36,891 bases of DNA, from positions 1-36,891 of the forward strand of contig NZ_JACBZU010000009.1 in assembly GCF_013407935.1 (NCBI RefSeq). The letters run 5' to 3'. Source of the stretch: Allomuricauda sp. ARW1Y1. Lineage in GTDB: Bacteria > Bacteroidota > Bacteroidia > Flavobacteriales > Flavobacteriaceae. The notes under the pieces are model-generated. The model did no database searches. It was given only the letters and a program-made list of their open reading frames with translations, and was not told the origin of the DNA. Both the position numbers and the translations under genes were made by a program. Of the stretch, positions 23,958 through 32,980 are shown in pieces (position 1 is the first letter of the stretch; each line of letters begins with the position of its first letter).

Positions 23958-24641
23958 ATGAAAAAATTTCTCTTAACTATTGCTTTGGTCGGAACCTTTA
24001 TCTCTTGCAAGACCAATACGGAAAAAAATACGGATACGGATAATTCCACTACCTCCGAAACAACAGAAAATAGCACCGCCGAAGAAATAAAAACCAACTA
24101 TGTTCCCATTGATTCCGATGAGGCCCTGATTGCCACTTCGCTAATGGCTGCGCCAGCAGCAAGTCGTGATGGGTGCAAGGTCATTGGCTATAATATGGCC
24201 GGTGAGTTTGTGACGCTCAAGGAGGGGGATAACGAATTCATTGTGCTTGCGGATGACCCCAAAAAATCAGGCTTTAATGCGGCTTGCTACCACAAAAGCC
24301 TGGAGCCGTTTATGGCTAGGGGACGTGAATTGCGGGCCGAGGGCAAAACAGGGCCGGAAATTTTTGATATCCGTGAAGAAGAGGCCAAATCGGGCAAGTT
24401 GGATATGGGAATACCTGGAGCTACGTTGCACATCTATTATGGTGAGGGCGACCGCTACGACCCGGAAACCCACGAAGTGGAAGATGCCCAGTACCGCTAT
24501 GTGGTGTATTTGCCTTTTGCCACGGCGGAGTCTACGGGTTTACCGGAACAACCCATAGGATCCAATCACCCTTGGATCATGAACCCGGGGACGCATCGTG
24601 CGCATATCATGATTTCTCCCTTGCCCAACAAAAAGGACTAA
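23958..24641 (+). CDS. lipoprotein of unknown function
   Basis: The 227-residue product has a lipoprotein signal ending GTFISC with lipidated Cys17, followed by a Thr/Asn/Glu-rich flexible linker (about 18-46). The mature domain includes PAASRDGCKVIGYNMAGEFV, ADDPKKSGFNAACYHKSLEP and, at the end, NHPWIMNPGTHRAHIMI. Two Cys (73 and 110) and several conserved-looking His suggest a metal or disulfide site, but I recognise no family. It stands alone between lipB and a strong terminator. Confidence 0.7.
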   Translation: MKKFLLTIALVGTFISCKTNTEKNTDTDNSTTSETTENSTAEEIKTNYVPIDSDEALIATSLMAAPAASRDGCKVIGYNMAGEFVTLKEGDNEFIVLADDPKKSGFNAACYHKSLEPFMARGRELRAEGKTGPEIFDIREEEAKSGKLDMGIPGATLHIYYGEGDRYDPETHEVEDAQYRYVVYLPFATAESTGLPEQPIGSNHPWIMNPGTHRAHIMISPLPNKKD

Positions 24642-24667
24642 CAAAAAACCGAGGCATTTGCCTCGGT
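24642..24667. terminator. bidirectional terminator between converging genes
   Basis: ACCGAGGC (24648-24655) and GCCTCGGT (24660-24667) pair perfectly around ATTT. The minus strand has the better T-run, serving the DUF3108-like gene; the plus strand serves the lipoprotein gene, whose stop codon is immediately upstream. Confidence 0.85.
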
Positions 24668-24694
24668 TCTTGATTGTCATAAAATAAAGACTTC

Positions 24695-25387
24695 CTATTT
24701 ACTGAATTGGGTAAGTAAGGAGCTGCCCATCAGTTTCCCATTCTTATTATAGGATTCCTGTTTGACCATCCCTACGCCTTCGGCCAACCATATACGGGAA
24801 GGAAAGGTTTGGTTGGTCATCATCATTTTGGTCTTGGTCTCGCTGTAGATCACATAACAGTCAAACGTGCCGGCTGGCGTGTTCACGCTTTCCCGCTTTT
24901 CCACTTTACGGTTGATGGTCTCCACATTGGTGTTCATATTAATGGCGCCGCCCATTTTCATTTTGACCTGCATATTGGCATCGGGCAGTTCTTGACCCAC
25001 GGAAAGATTGTTGGGTAATTCCACATCGGTTCCGGAAATATCCATTTCCACATCGCCCATTTGGCTGAGCATCTGCTCGTTCATTAGAGACTTGAAGTCA
25101 ATTTTTACCACATTGCCCTCACAGACCATGTTGTAATCAGACAGGAAACTGTTCCCTTTTTTGTCCACAAACTCCATTTGCATGGTGGCGCTTACATTTT
25201 CCCCATTGCTTTCCACATCGGTGATGGTATAATTGATCTGACCTTCTTCCCTTCCTTTTTTATCGTAATTGGTGTATTGGAAATTGGCACCATCCACCAA
25301 AGGGTAATAGGTGCTGCAGCTGTTTTGTGCATTGGATGTGTGTGCTGCGAATATCGCAAGCAGCACAAGAATTAAATATCGTTTCAT
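24695..25387 (-). CDS. secreted DUF3108-like beta-barrel-type protein
   Basis: The 230-residue product has a signal peptide (about 1-20, ending HTSNAQ). The mature part begins CSTYYPLVDGANFQYTNYDK and continues with alternating beta-strand patterns, SVNTPAGTFDCYVIYSE and PSRIWLAEGVGMVKQESY, which is the general shape of DUF3108-type envelope proteins of Bacteroidota (some annotated TapB). No enzyme motif is seen. It lies 14 bp downstream of the OmpA-family gene, so both are probably one transcript and may form one envelope complex. Confidence 0.7.
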   Translation of the reverse strand: MKRYLILVLLAIFAAHTSNAQNSCSTYYPLVDGANFQYTNYDKKGREEGQINYTITDVESNGENVSATMQMEFVDKKGNSFLSDYNMVCEGNVVKIDFKSLMNEQMLSQMGDVEMDISGTDVELPNNLSVGQELPDANMQVKMKMGGAINMNTNVETINRKVEKRESVNTPAGTFDCYVIYSETKTKMMMTNQTFPSRIWLAEGVGMVKQESYNKNGKLMGSSLLTQFSK

Positions 25388-25401
25388 GTGTTTGTTCGGT
25401 G

Positions 25402-26715
25402 TTATTTTTTAATGAATTCAACTCTGCGGTTCTGTGCTTTGCCCTGCGCAGAGGTATTATCGGCAACAGGCTCGGTTTCGCCTTTCCCTTCAGAAGTCAA
25501 TCGGTCCGGAGAAATACCATAAACAGATACCAATGCCTTTTTAACGGACTCTGCCCGACTTTTGGAAAGCGTCATGTTGCTTTCATCGGAGCCATCGGAA
25601 TCGGTATGCCCCACAATATTCAGTTGGATGGAACCATCTTGGTTCAGCACTTGTGAAATCTGCCGGATGATACCCATCGATTGTGGTAGAATGTCTGCCG
25701 AACCTGAATTGAAAAGGATTCCGTTGGTGGAAATTTTACCTTCGGACATCAATTTTCTACGAAGATCCACACCACCTTCGGCAATCTTTAGGTTGCTGAT
25801 CAACACTTGCTCCTGTCTTTTTTGCTTGTCGATGCCATTCACGTAAAACTTCAGGTAGTTGATCAATTCCGGTTTTACGATAAACTGCGGTAGGTCGGCA
25901 ATTTTGTTTTCATTGAGCCAAAGCCTGTAGCGGTTTTTGTTTACCGCTATGGATACATGCACTACATCTTGATATAATTGACGTAGATCTTGCTGTAAAG
26001 TGTTTTGTATGGGGGCAGGGTCTCCCCTAAAATTATTGTCAACTCTTACCCCGATTGCGATGTATTGGCAAAAATTGAGGTTGGCCAATGCATTGTTTTC
26101 GTTTGTCGTCAACCCATCGGTCTCGGAAAGGTAAATGCCCAGAACGGCACCGGAGCCTGTATTTCTACTCAAATTAACGACTTTGAGGTCGAATTCTATG
26201 GTAAAGTCCTCTGGGAGTTGAGTGCCCAGATTGGGAATCGTAAGACTTCTATTGGCCACGGAATACCATTTTCCGGGAAGGTCTCCTACTGTTACTACTT
26301 CTCCAGAACCATTGGTGTTCCATTTGGATGGGAAATCACCCATAAAATCATCGTTGAAATCATCATAAAAAAGTGGCTTGTCCCCTGGAACAAAGTCAAA
26401 TTTACTATAGACTTCCATGGTTTTTGGCCCAGTGGTCATGGGTCCCGTAGTGGAGGGATTGCCATCTGCATTCCCGTTGGTATTTTCATTGCCGGGTGTG
26501 TTTCCTGGCGTATTTCCGCCAGAACCGGGTTCCAGGATACTATCGAGGGCCTGGTCTGTTTTTTTGGAGGTTTCTTGTTCTACTCGGCGTTCAACCGTTC
26601 GTTCGGCTGCCTTTTCCGCTTTTTTGGCCAATTTTTTAAAGAATTGGGCCTCAGCACTAGTGCCCAGCAAAAGGGCAAAGGACAAACAGCAGAATAGTTT
26701 GTTGGAGGTTTTCAT
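25402..26715 (-). CDS. OmpA-family protein with lectin-like middle domain
   Basis: The 437-residue product has a signal peptide (about 1-23, ending TSAEAQ), a charged helical stretch (FFKKLAKKAEKAAERTVERR) and a Gly/Asn/Pro/Thr-rich linker (about 64-98). Residues about 105-315 (FYDDFNDDFMGDFPSKW, FTIEFDLKVVN, YRLWLNENKIADLP) look like a concanavalin/LamG-type jelly roll. The C-terminal OmpA domain at about 330-437 has NIVGHTDSDGSDESNMTLSK and QNRRVEFI, which bind peptidoglycan. It would tie a carbohydrate- or protein-binding domain to the cell wall. It is followed by the DUF3108-like gene. Confidence 0.85.
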   Translation of the reverse strand: MKTSNKLFCCLSFALLLGTSAEAQFFKKLAKKAEKAAERTVERRVEQETSKKTDQALDSILEPGSGGNTPGNTPGNENTNGNADGNPSTTGPMTTGPKTMEVYSKFDFVPGDKPLFYDDFNDDFMGDFPSKWNTNGSGEVVTVGDLPGKWYSVANRSLTIPNLGTQLPEDFTIEFDLKVVNLSRNTGSGAVLGIYLSETDGLTTNENNALANLNFCQYIAIGVRVDNNFRGDPAPIQNTLQQDLRQLYQDVVHVSIAVNKNRYRLWLNENKIADLPQFIVKPELINYLKFYVNGIDKQKRQEQVLISNLKIAEGGVDLRRKLMSEGKISTNGILFNSGSADILPQSMGIIRQISQVLNQDGSIQLNIVGHTDSDGSDESNMTLSKSRAESVKKALVSVYGISPDRLTSEGKGETEPVADNTSAQGKAQNRRVEFIKK

Positions 26716-26837
26716 TTCTAAGTGTTTTAGTTTGTTGATAAAGCAATTCCACCCAAATTACTAAAATGAAACCCTTCTTGAAATCAAAAATGTATGTTTC
26801 GTAGCAACTATTGTATAAGTCGCATCCAGATGGACGG

Positions 26838-29291
26838 CTAGTTTATTTTGTACACAATCAGGGAATTGTCCTGATCTTTTGCTACCAATTCCAATTGTTT
26901 GTCGTTGTCCATGTCGGTAAGGTCGATCATGGAACTGCCGAATACGGGAAAATTGGGGATGGGCTCTGCTTGGCTGTCGAACAAATAGATTTGACGGTTT
27001 TGGATATCCGTTACGCCCACATAGATTTTATCGTAGATATAAAAAATCTCAGGCTTGGAATACACGCCAAGTTCCAGTTCCACTTTTTTGCCCTTAATGC
27101 TCAGCACATTATCGTCCATAAACACCAAGGTGTTGCTGGTGGCGTAAAAACCGTGATCTGGATTTAGGTTGAAATTCGTTGCGACCAGTTTTCCGTTGGT
27201 ATCGATTTGGTGGAGCACTCCTGTTTTGTTGGTCACCGTGAATTTGTCCTTGTACAGAAACACATCGTTATTGGAAAAGTCGATTTTTTCCGGCACCTTG
27301 ATGCGGTCGCTACCTACACGGTGCAAAATGCGGATGGTGCTGTTGTCCAATCTAAAGACAAGGTAGTCCTTGTTGCCTACCCTAAAGTGTTTGGGCGCAC
27401 CCAAAATATTGCTGGGTGCTTCGGTAAAGGTAAAGCCGCGCACAATTTTTCCTTGATTGTTGTACATGAATACTTTTCGGCCTTGGGTCACTACAAAGCG
27501 ATAGTTCCGGCTTCCATCATAATCAAAAACGGCCAATGGATTTAGGTTGCCTCCCTCAAAATCAATTTTGAATGGGGCCACCTCGTCGCCGTTGCGGTCA
27601 AGTACCATAAATTGATCGTTGGTAGTAAAGGCCATCTGCAATTTTCCATTCTTGTAGATGTCAACTTGTTGGATGTCCCCTTGAATTCGACCGTCCAGTT
27701 GTTTGGTCCACAGCACCTTTCCGTCGTTGGAAATAAGGTAAAGCACATTATTTTGGTCCTGCACCACGATTTCCTGTTCGTTGGTCCTGTGGTTTTTCAC
27801 GAATTGTGGATCGGTGGCCAAATCGGTGTTGAGTTCCAAGGTGAACAAGGGGGATACCGCATTTTTCTCTTGGCTCTGTTTGATTTTGGAAGTCAGCAAA
27901 TTGAAATGGCCAAAGCCATTGTCCATCACCATTTGCGAAGCAAAGACCAAGTCGTTCAGGTCGTCATTTACGATATCTTCTGCCACATCTTCGGAAAGTT
28001 CCGCCTCGGTAAAAAAATCGATGCCCGCAGCATTGGAAATAAAAAGCATACTGGACTCGTTGGCCATGTAAGCTTTGGCGGTTAAATAACCCTGTTCCTT
28101 ATCAAAAGAAGAAGAACTTTTGTGGCTGCTGATGATGGTCTGTAACGCTTCTTTATCCTCTGAAAAAATAAAGCTGTTTTCAATGACCGTACAAAAGTTG
28201 GCCTCAAAATTTTTAACTAGGGGTGTGAAGTGTTCGGTAATGAGTTTAGGCTCCTGCAGTTCCAAGATCTCGTTGCCCTGATAGTTTTGTGAGGCCACTT
28301 TTTTACTGTCCAAATAATCGTAGAGGCCTTCGGTACCATACGATTTTAAGAGCACCGTCTTTTTGTTGTTCGAATAAATAATGCCTACCTCTTCGATGGT
28401 GTTGAAGAGGGAATCAGTTTGTTTTACCCTGTCCAAATAAGAGTTCTGGTTGTTGGCAAATACCCTATAGTCGTCAAAGGTATAGGAAATGATGGCTTGT
28501 GCATTGAGTGGGGCATAGGCAGCAGTTTTATTGGCAAGGGGGGAAGTGCCCTTGAACAGATTGATAAAGGTTTTGGTGGAGTCAGTGGCCATGGCCACTC
28601 CGTTGAGGTTCACTTCATCTGAATTGGCGGTAAAATCCAAGGAAATCCATGAAGAGAATGGTTTGTTGGCATCGTTGTTTTCCTTTAGGGAAAGCAAAGA
28701 GATATTTCCTTCAGGGTTTAGGAAGAGTGTTGCCGATTTATCCGTAGCACTCGTTTCGTAAAGCTTTTCCAGATTGGGGTCTGTTTTTTGGTTCCCGCTC
28801 ATACGGACCATGTTCTCGATGAGCATTTGGGAGGAGCTCATGACCATGTCGTTTTCTTTTCGTACCCCAAAAACTTCCAGTCCATCCAAAGTGTATTTGG
28901 TTATTGTGGTCCCTTCGTAGGTGATGGATTCTATAGTTTTATTGGCAATGCTATCGACATTGAACAGGTCCGCGTTGTTTTTTGCGACTAGAATGTAATC
29001 ATAATGGTCCTTTCCCACTTCGTAAATACCAAGTGCCGTTGTTTTGTCGGTAGAAAGATGTTCAAGGCCTTTGACTTTGGATAGGATGTCGTTCAGGTGC
29101 GAGAGCTGTTCCACATCCTTCAAAAAGGTATTGTTTTTGAGCTCGCTTCTAAAATTGGTGAGGTTATTGATTTTTACGACAAGCGATGGGTTGGGCGGTA
29201 AATGTTGAAGAAGGGAGTCTTTGGTCTTCACCTCTTTTGTGCACGAAGCAATCAAAACGGGGAGCAAGCAGAAAAGTACCTTTAATCTCAT
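26838..29291 (-). CDS. large lipoprotein with C-terminal beta-propeller-like region
   Basis: From the ATG at 29289-29291 the product has 817 residues; this start gives the lipoprotein signal MRLKVLFCLLPVLIASC with Cys17, better than the ATG six codons upstream. The N-terminal half (HLPPNPSLVVKINNLTNFRS and on) resembles DUF3352-type proteins of unknown role. From about residue 505 repeated strands such as VLYLISNDGKVLWTKQLDG, QFMVLDRNGDEVAPF and VFMYNNQGKIVRGFTF suggest PQQ/WD-like propeller blades. It follows rnhB by 29 bp on the same strand, a pairing I recall from Flavobacteriaceae. No function is known to me. Confidence 0.75.
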   Translation of the reverse strand: MRLKVLFCLLPVLIASCTKEVKTKDSLLQHLPPNPSLVVKINNLTNFRSELKNNTFLKDVEQLSHLNDILSKVKGLEHLSTDKTTALGIYEVGKDHYDYILVAKNNADLFNVDSIANKTIESITYEGTTITKYTLDGLEVFGVRKENDMVMSSSQMLIENMVRMSGNQKTDPNLEKLYETSATDKSATLFLNPEGNISLLSLKENNDANKPFSSWISLDFTANSDEVNLNGVAMATDSTKTFINLFKGTSPLANKTAAYAPLNAQAIISYTFDDYRVFANNQNSYLDRVKQTDSLFNTIEEVGIIYSNNKKTVLLKSYGTEGLYDYLDSKKVASQNYQGNEILELQEPKLITEHFTPLVKNFEANFCTVIENSFIFSEDKEALQTIISSHKSSSSFDKEQGYLTAKAYMANESSMLFISNAAGIDFFTEAELSEDVAEDIVNDDLNDLVFASQMVMDNGFGHFNLLTSKIKQSQEKNAVSPLFTLELNTDLATDPQFVKNHRTNEQEIVVQDQNNVLYLISNDGKVLWTKQLDGRIQGDIQQVDIYKNGKLQMAFTTNDQFMVLDRNGDEVAPFKIDFEGGNLNPLAVFDYDGSRNYRFVVTQGRKVFMYNNQGKIVRGFTFTEAPSNILGAPKHFRVGNKDYLVFRLDNSTIRILHRVGSDRIKVPEKIDFSNNDVFLYKDKFTVTNKTGVLHQIDTNGKLVATNFNLNPDHGFYATSNTLVFMDDNVLSIKGKKVELELGVYSKPEIFYIYDKIYVGVTDIQNRQIYLFDSQAEPIPNFPVFGSSMIDLTDMDNDKQLELVAKDQDNSLIVYKIN

Positions 29292-29320
29292 TCTTGAAGT
29301 TTCATACAAAGTTAGGGTTT

Positions 29321-29917
29321 TTAAATATCCAGTGACAACTGTTCAGGGAGTTGCCTAAAGCTTTTTCTGTGGTACTTGGTAAGGCCGTATGTTCTAATGG
29401 CCTCCCTATGCTCTTTGGTAGGATAGCCTTTGTTTTTTTTCCAATTGTACATTGGGAACTCTTCATGTATACGTGCCATGTATTCATCACGGTAGGTTTT
29501 GGCCAAAACGGATGCGGCCGCAATGCTCATATACTTGCTGTCTCCTTTTATTATGCATTGGTGTTCGATTTTAGGATAGGGCTTAAAACGATTGCCGTCC
29601 ACGATTAAGAATTCTGGTTGTGGGCTTAACTGTGCAATGGCTCGGTGCATGGCCAAAAAAGAAGCGTTTAGAATATTGATTTCATCAATTTCCTCTTGAA
29701 AAACATGACTTACAGAAAAACAGACTGCTTCTTCTTCCAAAATTGGTTTTAAAAGGGTCCGTTTGGCCTCTGAAAGCTGTTTGGAATCATTTAAGGTGTT
29801 GTGGTTGAATTTTTCGGGCAAAATAATGGCCGCAGCGGTCACTGGACCAGCTAGGCATCCCCTGCCAGCTTCATCGGTTCCTGCTTCAAAAAAGGTTCGG
29901 TAACACGATTTTAACAT
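29321..29917 (-). CDS. rnhB: ribonuclease HII
   Basis: The 198-residue product matches RNase HII over its length. The signature [14 protein letters not shown] holds catalytic Asp15 and Glu16; the other acidic residues are in FLIVDGNRF (Asp107) and [20 protein letters not shown] (Asp126). It cuts RNA in RNA-DNA hybrids and removes ribonucleotides from DNA. The length is typical and no motif is missing. It is the first gene of a unit with the 817-residue lipoprotein. Confidence 0.97.
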   Translation of the reverse strand: MLKSCYRTFFEAGTDEAGRGCLAGPVTAAAIILPEKFNHNTLNDSKQLSEAKRTLLKPILEEEAVCFSVSHVFQEEIDEINILNASFLAMHRAIAQLSPQPEFLIVDGNRFKPYPKIEHQCIIKGDSKYMSIAAASVLAKTYRDEYMARIHEEFPMYNWKKNKGYPTKEHREAIRTYGLTKYHRKSFRQLPEQLSLDI

Positions 29918-30151
29918 ATTTCTTAAAAATTTAACAGTGTGTTGGTTGGAAAAAACATAATTATTAATGAAAAGTTAAAAAAATTCCTACATATCCTATT
30001 TATAAGGCTTTAGCTTGCGAATATTCTGTTAAAATTATGAAAAACCCTGATGGATACTGCGCTAATATACGATTGTTGGTGGTGTTAATTTTTTTGAATA
30101 TTAACTTTTTATATTGACTTTTGGGCTGGACTAATTCAAAAAATGAAATAA
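29918..30151. promoter_or_regulatory. divergent intergenic region before the SusC gene
   Basis: AT-rich gap between rnhB and SusC. No exact TAnnTTTG was seen for SusC; TATATTGAC near 30112 is a partial match. Six-base arms GTTAAT and ATTAAC near 30085-30105 form a small inverted repeat. A two-codon frame (ATG AAA TAA) ends right at the SusC ATG. Confidence 0.35.
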
Positions 30152-32965
30152 ATGAAAGCTAAGTTAGCATGGATGCTGACACCTTTTTTGGTGTTATGTA
30201 TGTCTTTCTCTTTCGGACAAGAGAAAACAGTTTCAGGTAACGTGACGGACGACACAGGTCTGCCTTTACCTGGTGTTTCCATTTTGGTTGTTGGAACGAC
30301 CAACGGAACACAAACAGATTTTGATGGTAATTATTCTATCTCGGTCAGTGAGGGGCAAGTATTGCGCTTCAGCTACATTGGTCAAAAGACCGTTGATAGG
30401 ACTGTAGGAGCTTCATCCACCATCGATGTACAAATGGAAGCCGACGCCCAGGCGTTGGAAGAGGTTATTGTAACCGGTCAGGGTTCTGGTATCGCCAGAA
30501 GAAAGTTGTCTACAACGGTTGACGTTTTGGATGCCGAGGAAATCGACAAATTGCCTGCCAACCAGATTGACCAGTTATTACAGTCGACCACTCCAAGTGC
30601 ACAGATTCGCTTGAGTTCCGGTCAGCCTGGTACTGCAGCTTTGATCAGGACAAGGGGTCCAATTTCTGCTGCTTCATCTGCCACTCCGGTAATCATTATT
30701 GATGGTATCCGTGTGGATAACTTGAACTCCAACCCCCAGTTGGGTATTGGAACAGGTGGTGCGAACGTTTCGGCCCTTGCGGATATCCCAGTGGAGTCCA
30801 TCGAAAAAATCGAATACATTAAAGGTGGTGCCGCAACTACATTGTACGGTGCGGATGCTGCGAACGGTGTTATCCAAATCATTACCAAAAAAGGTAAGGA
30901 TGGAAAAAGTTCAGCCTATTTCGAAACCAATCTTGGGGTGATTAAAGCCACTAAGGATTTCTTGAGATACGACAGAACTGCTGAGGCTATTTTTGAGCCG
31001 GGACTTTCCCAAGAGATGAAGGTTGGATTGAACGGAGGTTCTGAGAAATTCTCCTATAACTTCGCCGGTAACTTGTATACCGATGATAGCTTCAATGACA
31101 TCAATGAGCAAACAAGAAGGTCCTTTACTTTCGGATTGACCGCAAAGGTAACCGACAGATTACAGTACCAAGGGTCTTTCTCTTTTGTGAATTTCGAATC
31201 TAACTTGGATTACAACGCAAACACAAGTTTTTCGCGTTTTTCTGGGATAGAAGGCTCCGCAAGGGGAGCAACAGATGAATTTACGGATGCTGAATGGCAA
31301 GATGAGGTGGCCAGATACAGAAGAATTGGTGAGTTGGTAGACATTACCAGCACCACCAACCGTATCACCGCTTCCAATAAGTTCATTTATGATATCAACG
31401 ATAACCTACAGGTGAACGCCACCATCGGTATCGATAACAGGAATACAGTTCAGGAAGAATTGCAAAGCAATGCCCTTTTGGTGGAGCTTGGTGCTATTGC
31501 TCCTGGTACTACCGATCAAGGTAGTTTGAGCAGGGTGTTGCGTTCTGCATTCACCTTGACTACTGACGTAAACATTACGCATACAGCCGATTTGGAAAAC
31601 TTCTCTTTTGTAAGTATTCTAGGTGGGCAGTTCTTTAGAACTTCTGACAGACAGAACAGGCTTGACGGTTCTGGAGGTGTTGATGGGACCCGTTCCTTGA
31701 ACAACTTCTCAGAGCAAGCGTTCTCGGATTTCGTTCTTGAAAACGCGAACTACGGTCTGTACTTCTTGGAGAACATCGGTATCTACGATGTGGCCTTCTT
31801 GGAATTGGGTGGTAGATTGGATAGGAACACGGCTTCCGGTTCCAATACCGATCCACTTTTCCTTCCTAAAATCGGTCTTACCTATAACTTGAGCGACCAC
31901 GATTTTTACAGGGATGCAGGTATCAGCAATATACTTTCTACTGTGAAGTTGCGTGCCAACTACGGTGAGGCTACCAACTTTGCACAGCCGTTTTTGCAGG
32001 ACAGGACCTTTGCCCAGAACCCATTCTTGGGAGGACCTTCCTTTACCTTTGCCAACCCTGGTAATGATGAGTTGGTATCCGAGCGTGTAAAGACCACGGA
32101 ATTTGGTGTGGAACTTGGTTTCTTCAGCAACAGGTTGTTCTTGAGCGGTACCCGATATGTGGGTATCACTGAAGATGCATTGTTTACACCTCAGTCAGCG
32201 CCTTCAACAGGTCAGTTGAACCAGATCCAGAACATTGGTGAGGTGGAGAACAAAGGTTACGAATTTGAGTTGAGAGCGACTCCGATCCAAACGGACAAGC
32301 ACACTTTGAGTGTTAACCTATCCTATAACACCAACGAAAACTTGGTGACCGATTCAGGAGGTGCACCGGCATTCGTTGTGGGTGGTTTCACCGTATTGGG
32401 ATCAGTAGTGGAAGAAGGACAGAGCTTGGGTTACCTAAGGGGTACTGCAGCAATCCTTCAGGAAGATGGTACTTACTCCTTTGAGCCAAATACGCCTCTA
32501 GGAGATACTTTCGCCCCGAACTTTGGTTCCATGGGACTTAACTACACTTGGGGAGATTTCAACTTCTTCGCGACAGCCGATTATCAATTTGGAGGTCAGA
32601 TCACCGATTTGAGCTTCTTGTTGAGACACTTGAGAGGAACTGACAACACTGGAATCCCAGAAGATTTGATTGGAACAACATCTCCTTTCAACTACGTGAA
32701 CTTCTTTGTGTTCGACAACGACTTCTTGAAAGTTAGAAACATCGGTGCTTCGTACAACTTCGGTGATATCGCCAAGCCATTGTTCAGCAACATTCGTTTG
32801 GGCGTAACCGTGACCAATCCGTTCAACTGGACGGCAGGTAACTTTGACCCTGAGACCACAGGTTCCGGTATTACAGCACAGAACGGTTTTGCCAGTGGTG
32901 GTTTTGCCTACGGTACGGAGTCCGCACCAAGAACTTATGTAGCCTCGCTAAGGTTTCAATTTTAA
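30152..32965 (+). CDS. SusC/RagA-family TonB-linked outer-membrane transporter
   Basis: The 937-residue product has a signal peptide (about 1-22, ending SFGQ), a carboxypeptidase-regulatory-like domain (about 25-100: VSGNVTDDTGLPLPGVSILV, GTQTDFDGNYSISV), a TonB-box-like stretch LEEVIVTGQG and a plug domain (IEKIEYIKGGAATTLYGADA, ANGVIQIITKKG), then a barrel ending ASLRFQF. SusC proteins form the pore under a SusD lid and import glycans, peptides or other large substrates. SusD follows by 15 bp. No glycoside hydrolase or other degradative gene is nearby, so a sugar substrate is not supported. The codons are strongly biased (TTG for Leu, AAC for Asn, TTC for Phe), pointing to very high expression. 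Confidence 0.93.
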   Translation: MKAKLAWMLTPFLVLCMSFSFGQEKTVSGNVTDDTGLPLPGVSILVVGTTNGTQTDFDGNYSISVSEGQVLRFSYIGQKTVDRTVGASSTIDVQMEADAQALEEVIVTGQGSGIARRKLSTTVDVLDAEEIDKLPANQIDQLLQSTTPSAQIRLSSGQPGTAALIRTRGPISAASSATPVIIIDGIRVDNLNSNPQLGIGTGGANVSALADIPVESIEKIEYIKGGAATTLYGADAANGVIQIITKKGKDGKSSAYFETNLGVIKATKDFLRYDRTAEAIFEPGLSQEMKVGLNGGSEKFSYNFAGNLYTDDSFNDINEQTRRSFTFGLTAKVTDRLQYQGSFSFVNFESNLDYNANTSFSRFSGIEGSARGATDEFTDAEWQDEVARYRRIGELVDITSTTNRITASNKFIYDINDNLQVNATIGIDNRNTVQEELQSNALLVELGAIAPGTTDQGSLSRVLRSAFTLTTDVNITHTADLENFSFVSILGGQFFRTSDRQNRLDGSGGVDGTRSLNNFSEQAFSDFVLENANYGLYFLENIGIYDVAFLELGGRLDRNTASGSNTDPLFLPKIGLTYNLSDHDFYRDAGISNILSTVKLRANYGEATNFAQPFLQDRTFAQNPFLGGPSFTFANPGNDELVSERVKTTEFGVELGFFSNRLFLSGTRYVGITEDALFTPQSAPSTGQLNQIQNIGEVENKGYEFELRATPIQTDKHTLSVNLSYNTNENLVTDSGGAPAFVVGGFTVLGSVVEEGQSLGYLRGTAAILQEDGTYSFEPNTPLGDTFAPNFGSMGLNYTWGDFNFFATADYQFGGQITDLSFLLRHLRGTDNTGIPEDLIGTTSPFNYVNFFVFDNDFLKVRNIGASYNFGDIAKPLFSNIRLGVTVTNPFNWTAGNFDPETTGSGITAQNGFASGGFAYGTESAPRTYVASLRFQF

Positions 32966-32980
32966 TAAAAAAAGATAACG

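Noticed and set aside
26716..26837. tRNA or other RNA gene in the gap after the OmpA-family gene
   Set aside because: No cloverleaf-like pairing or terminator was recognised; the gap is AT-rich and appears to hold only upstream sequence of the OmpA-family gene.
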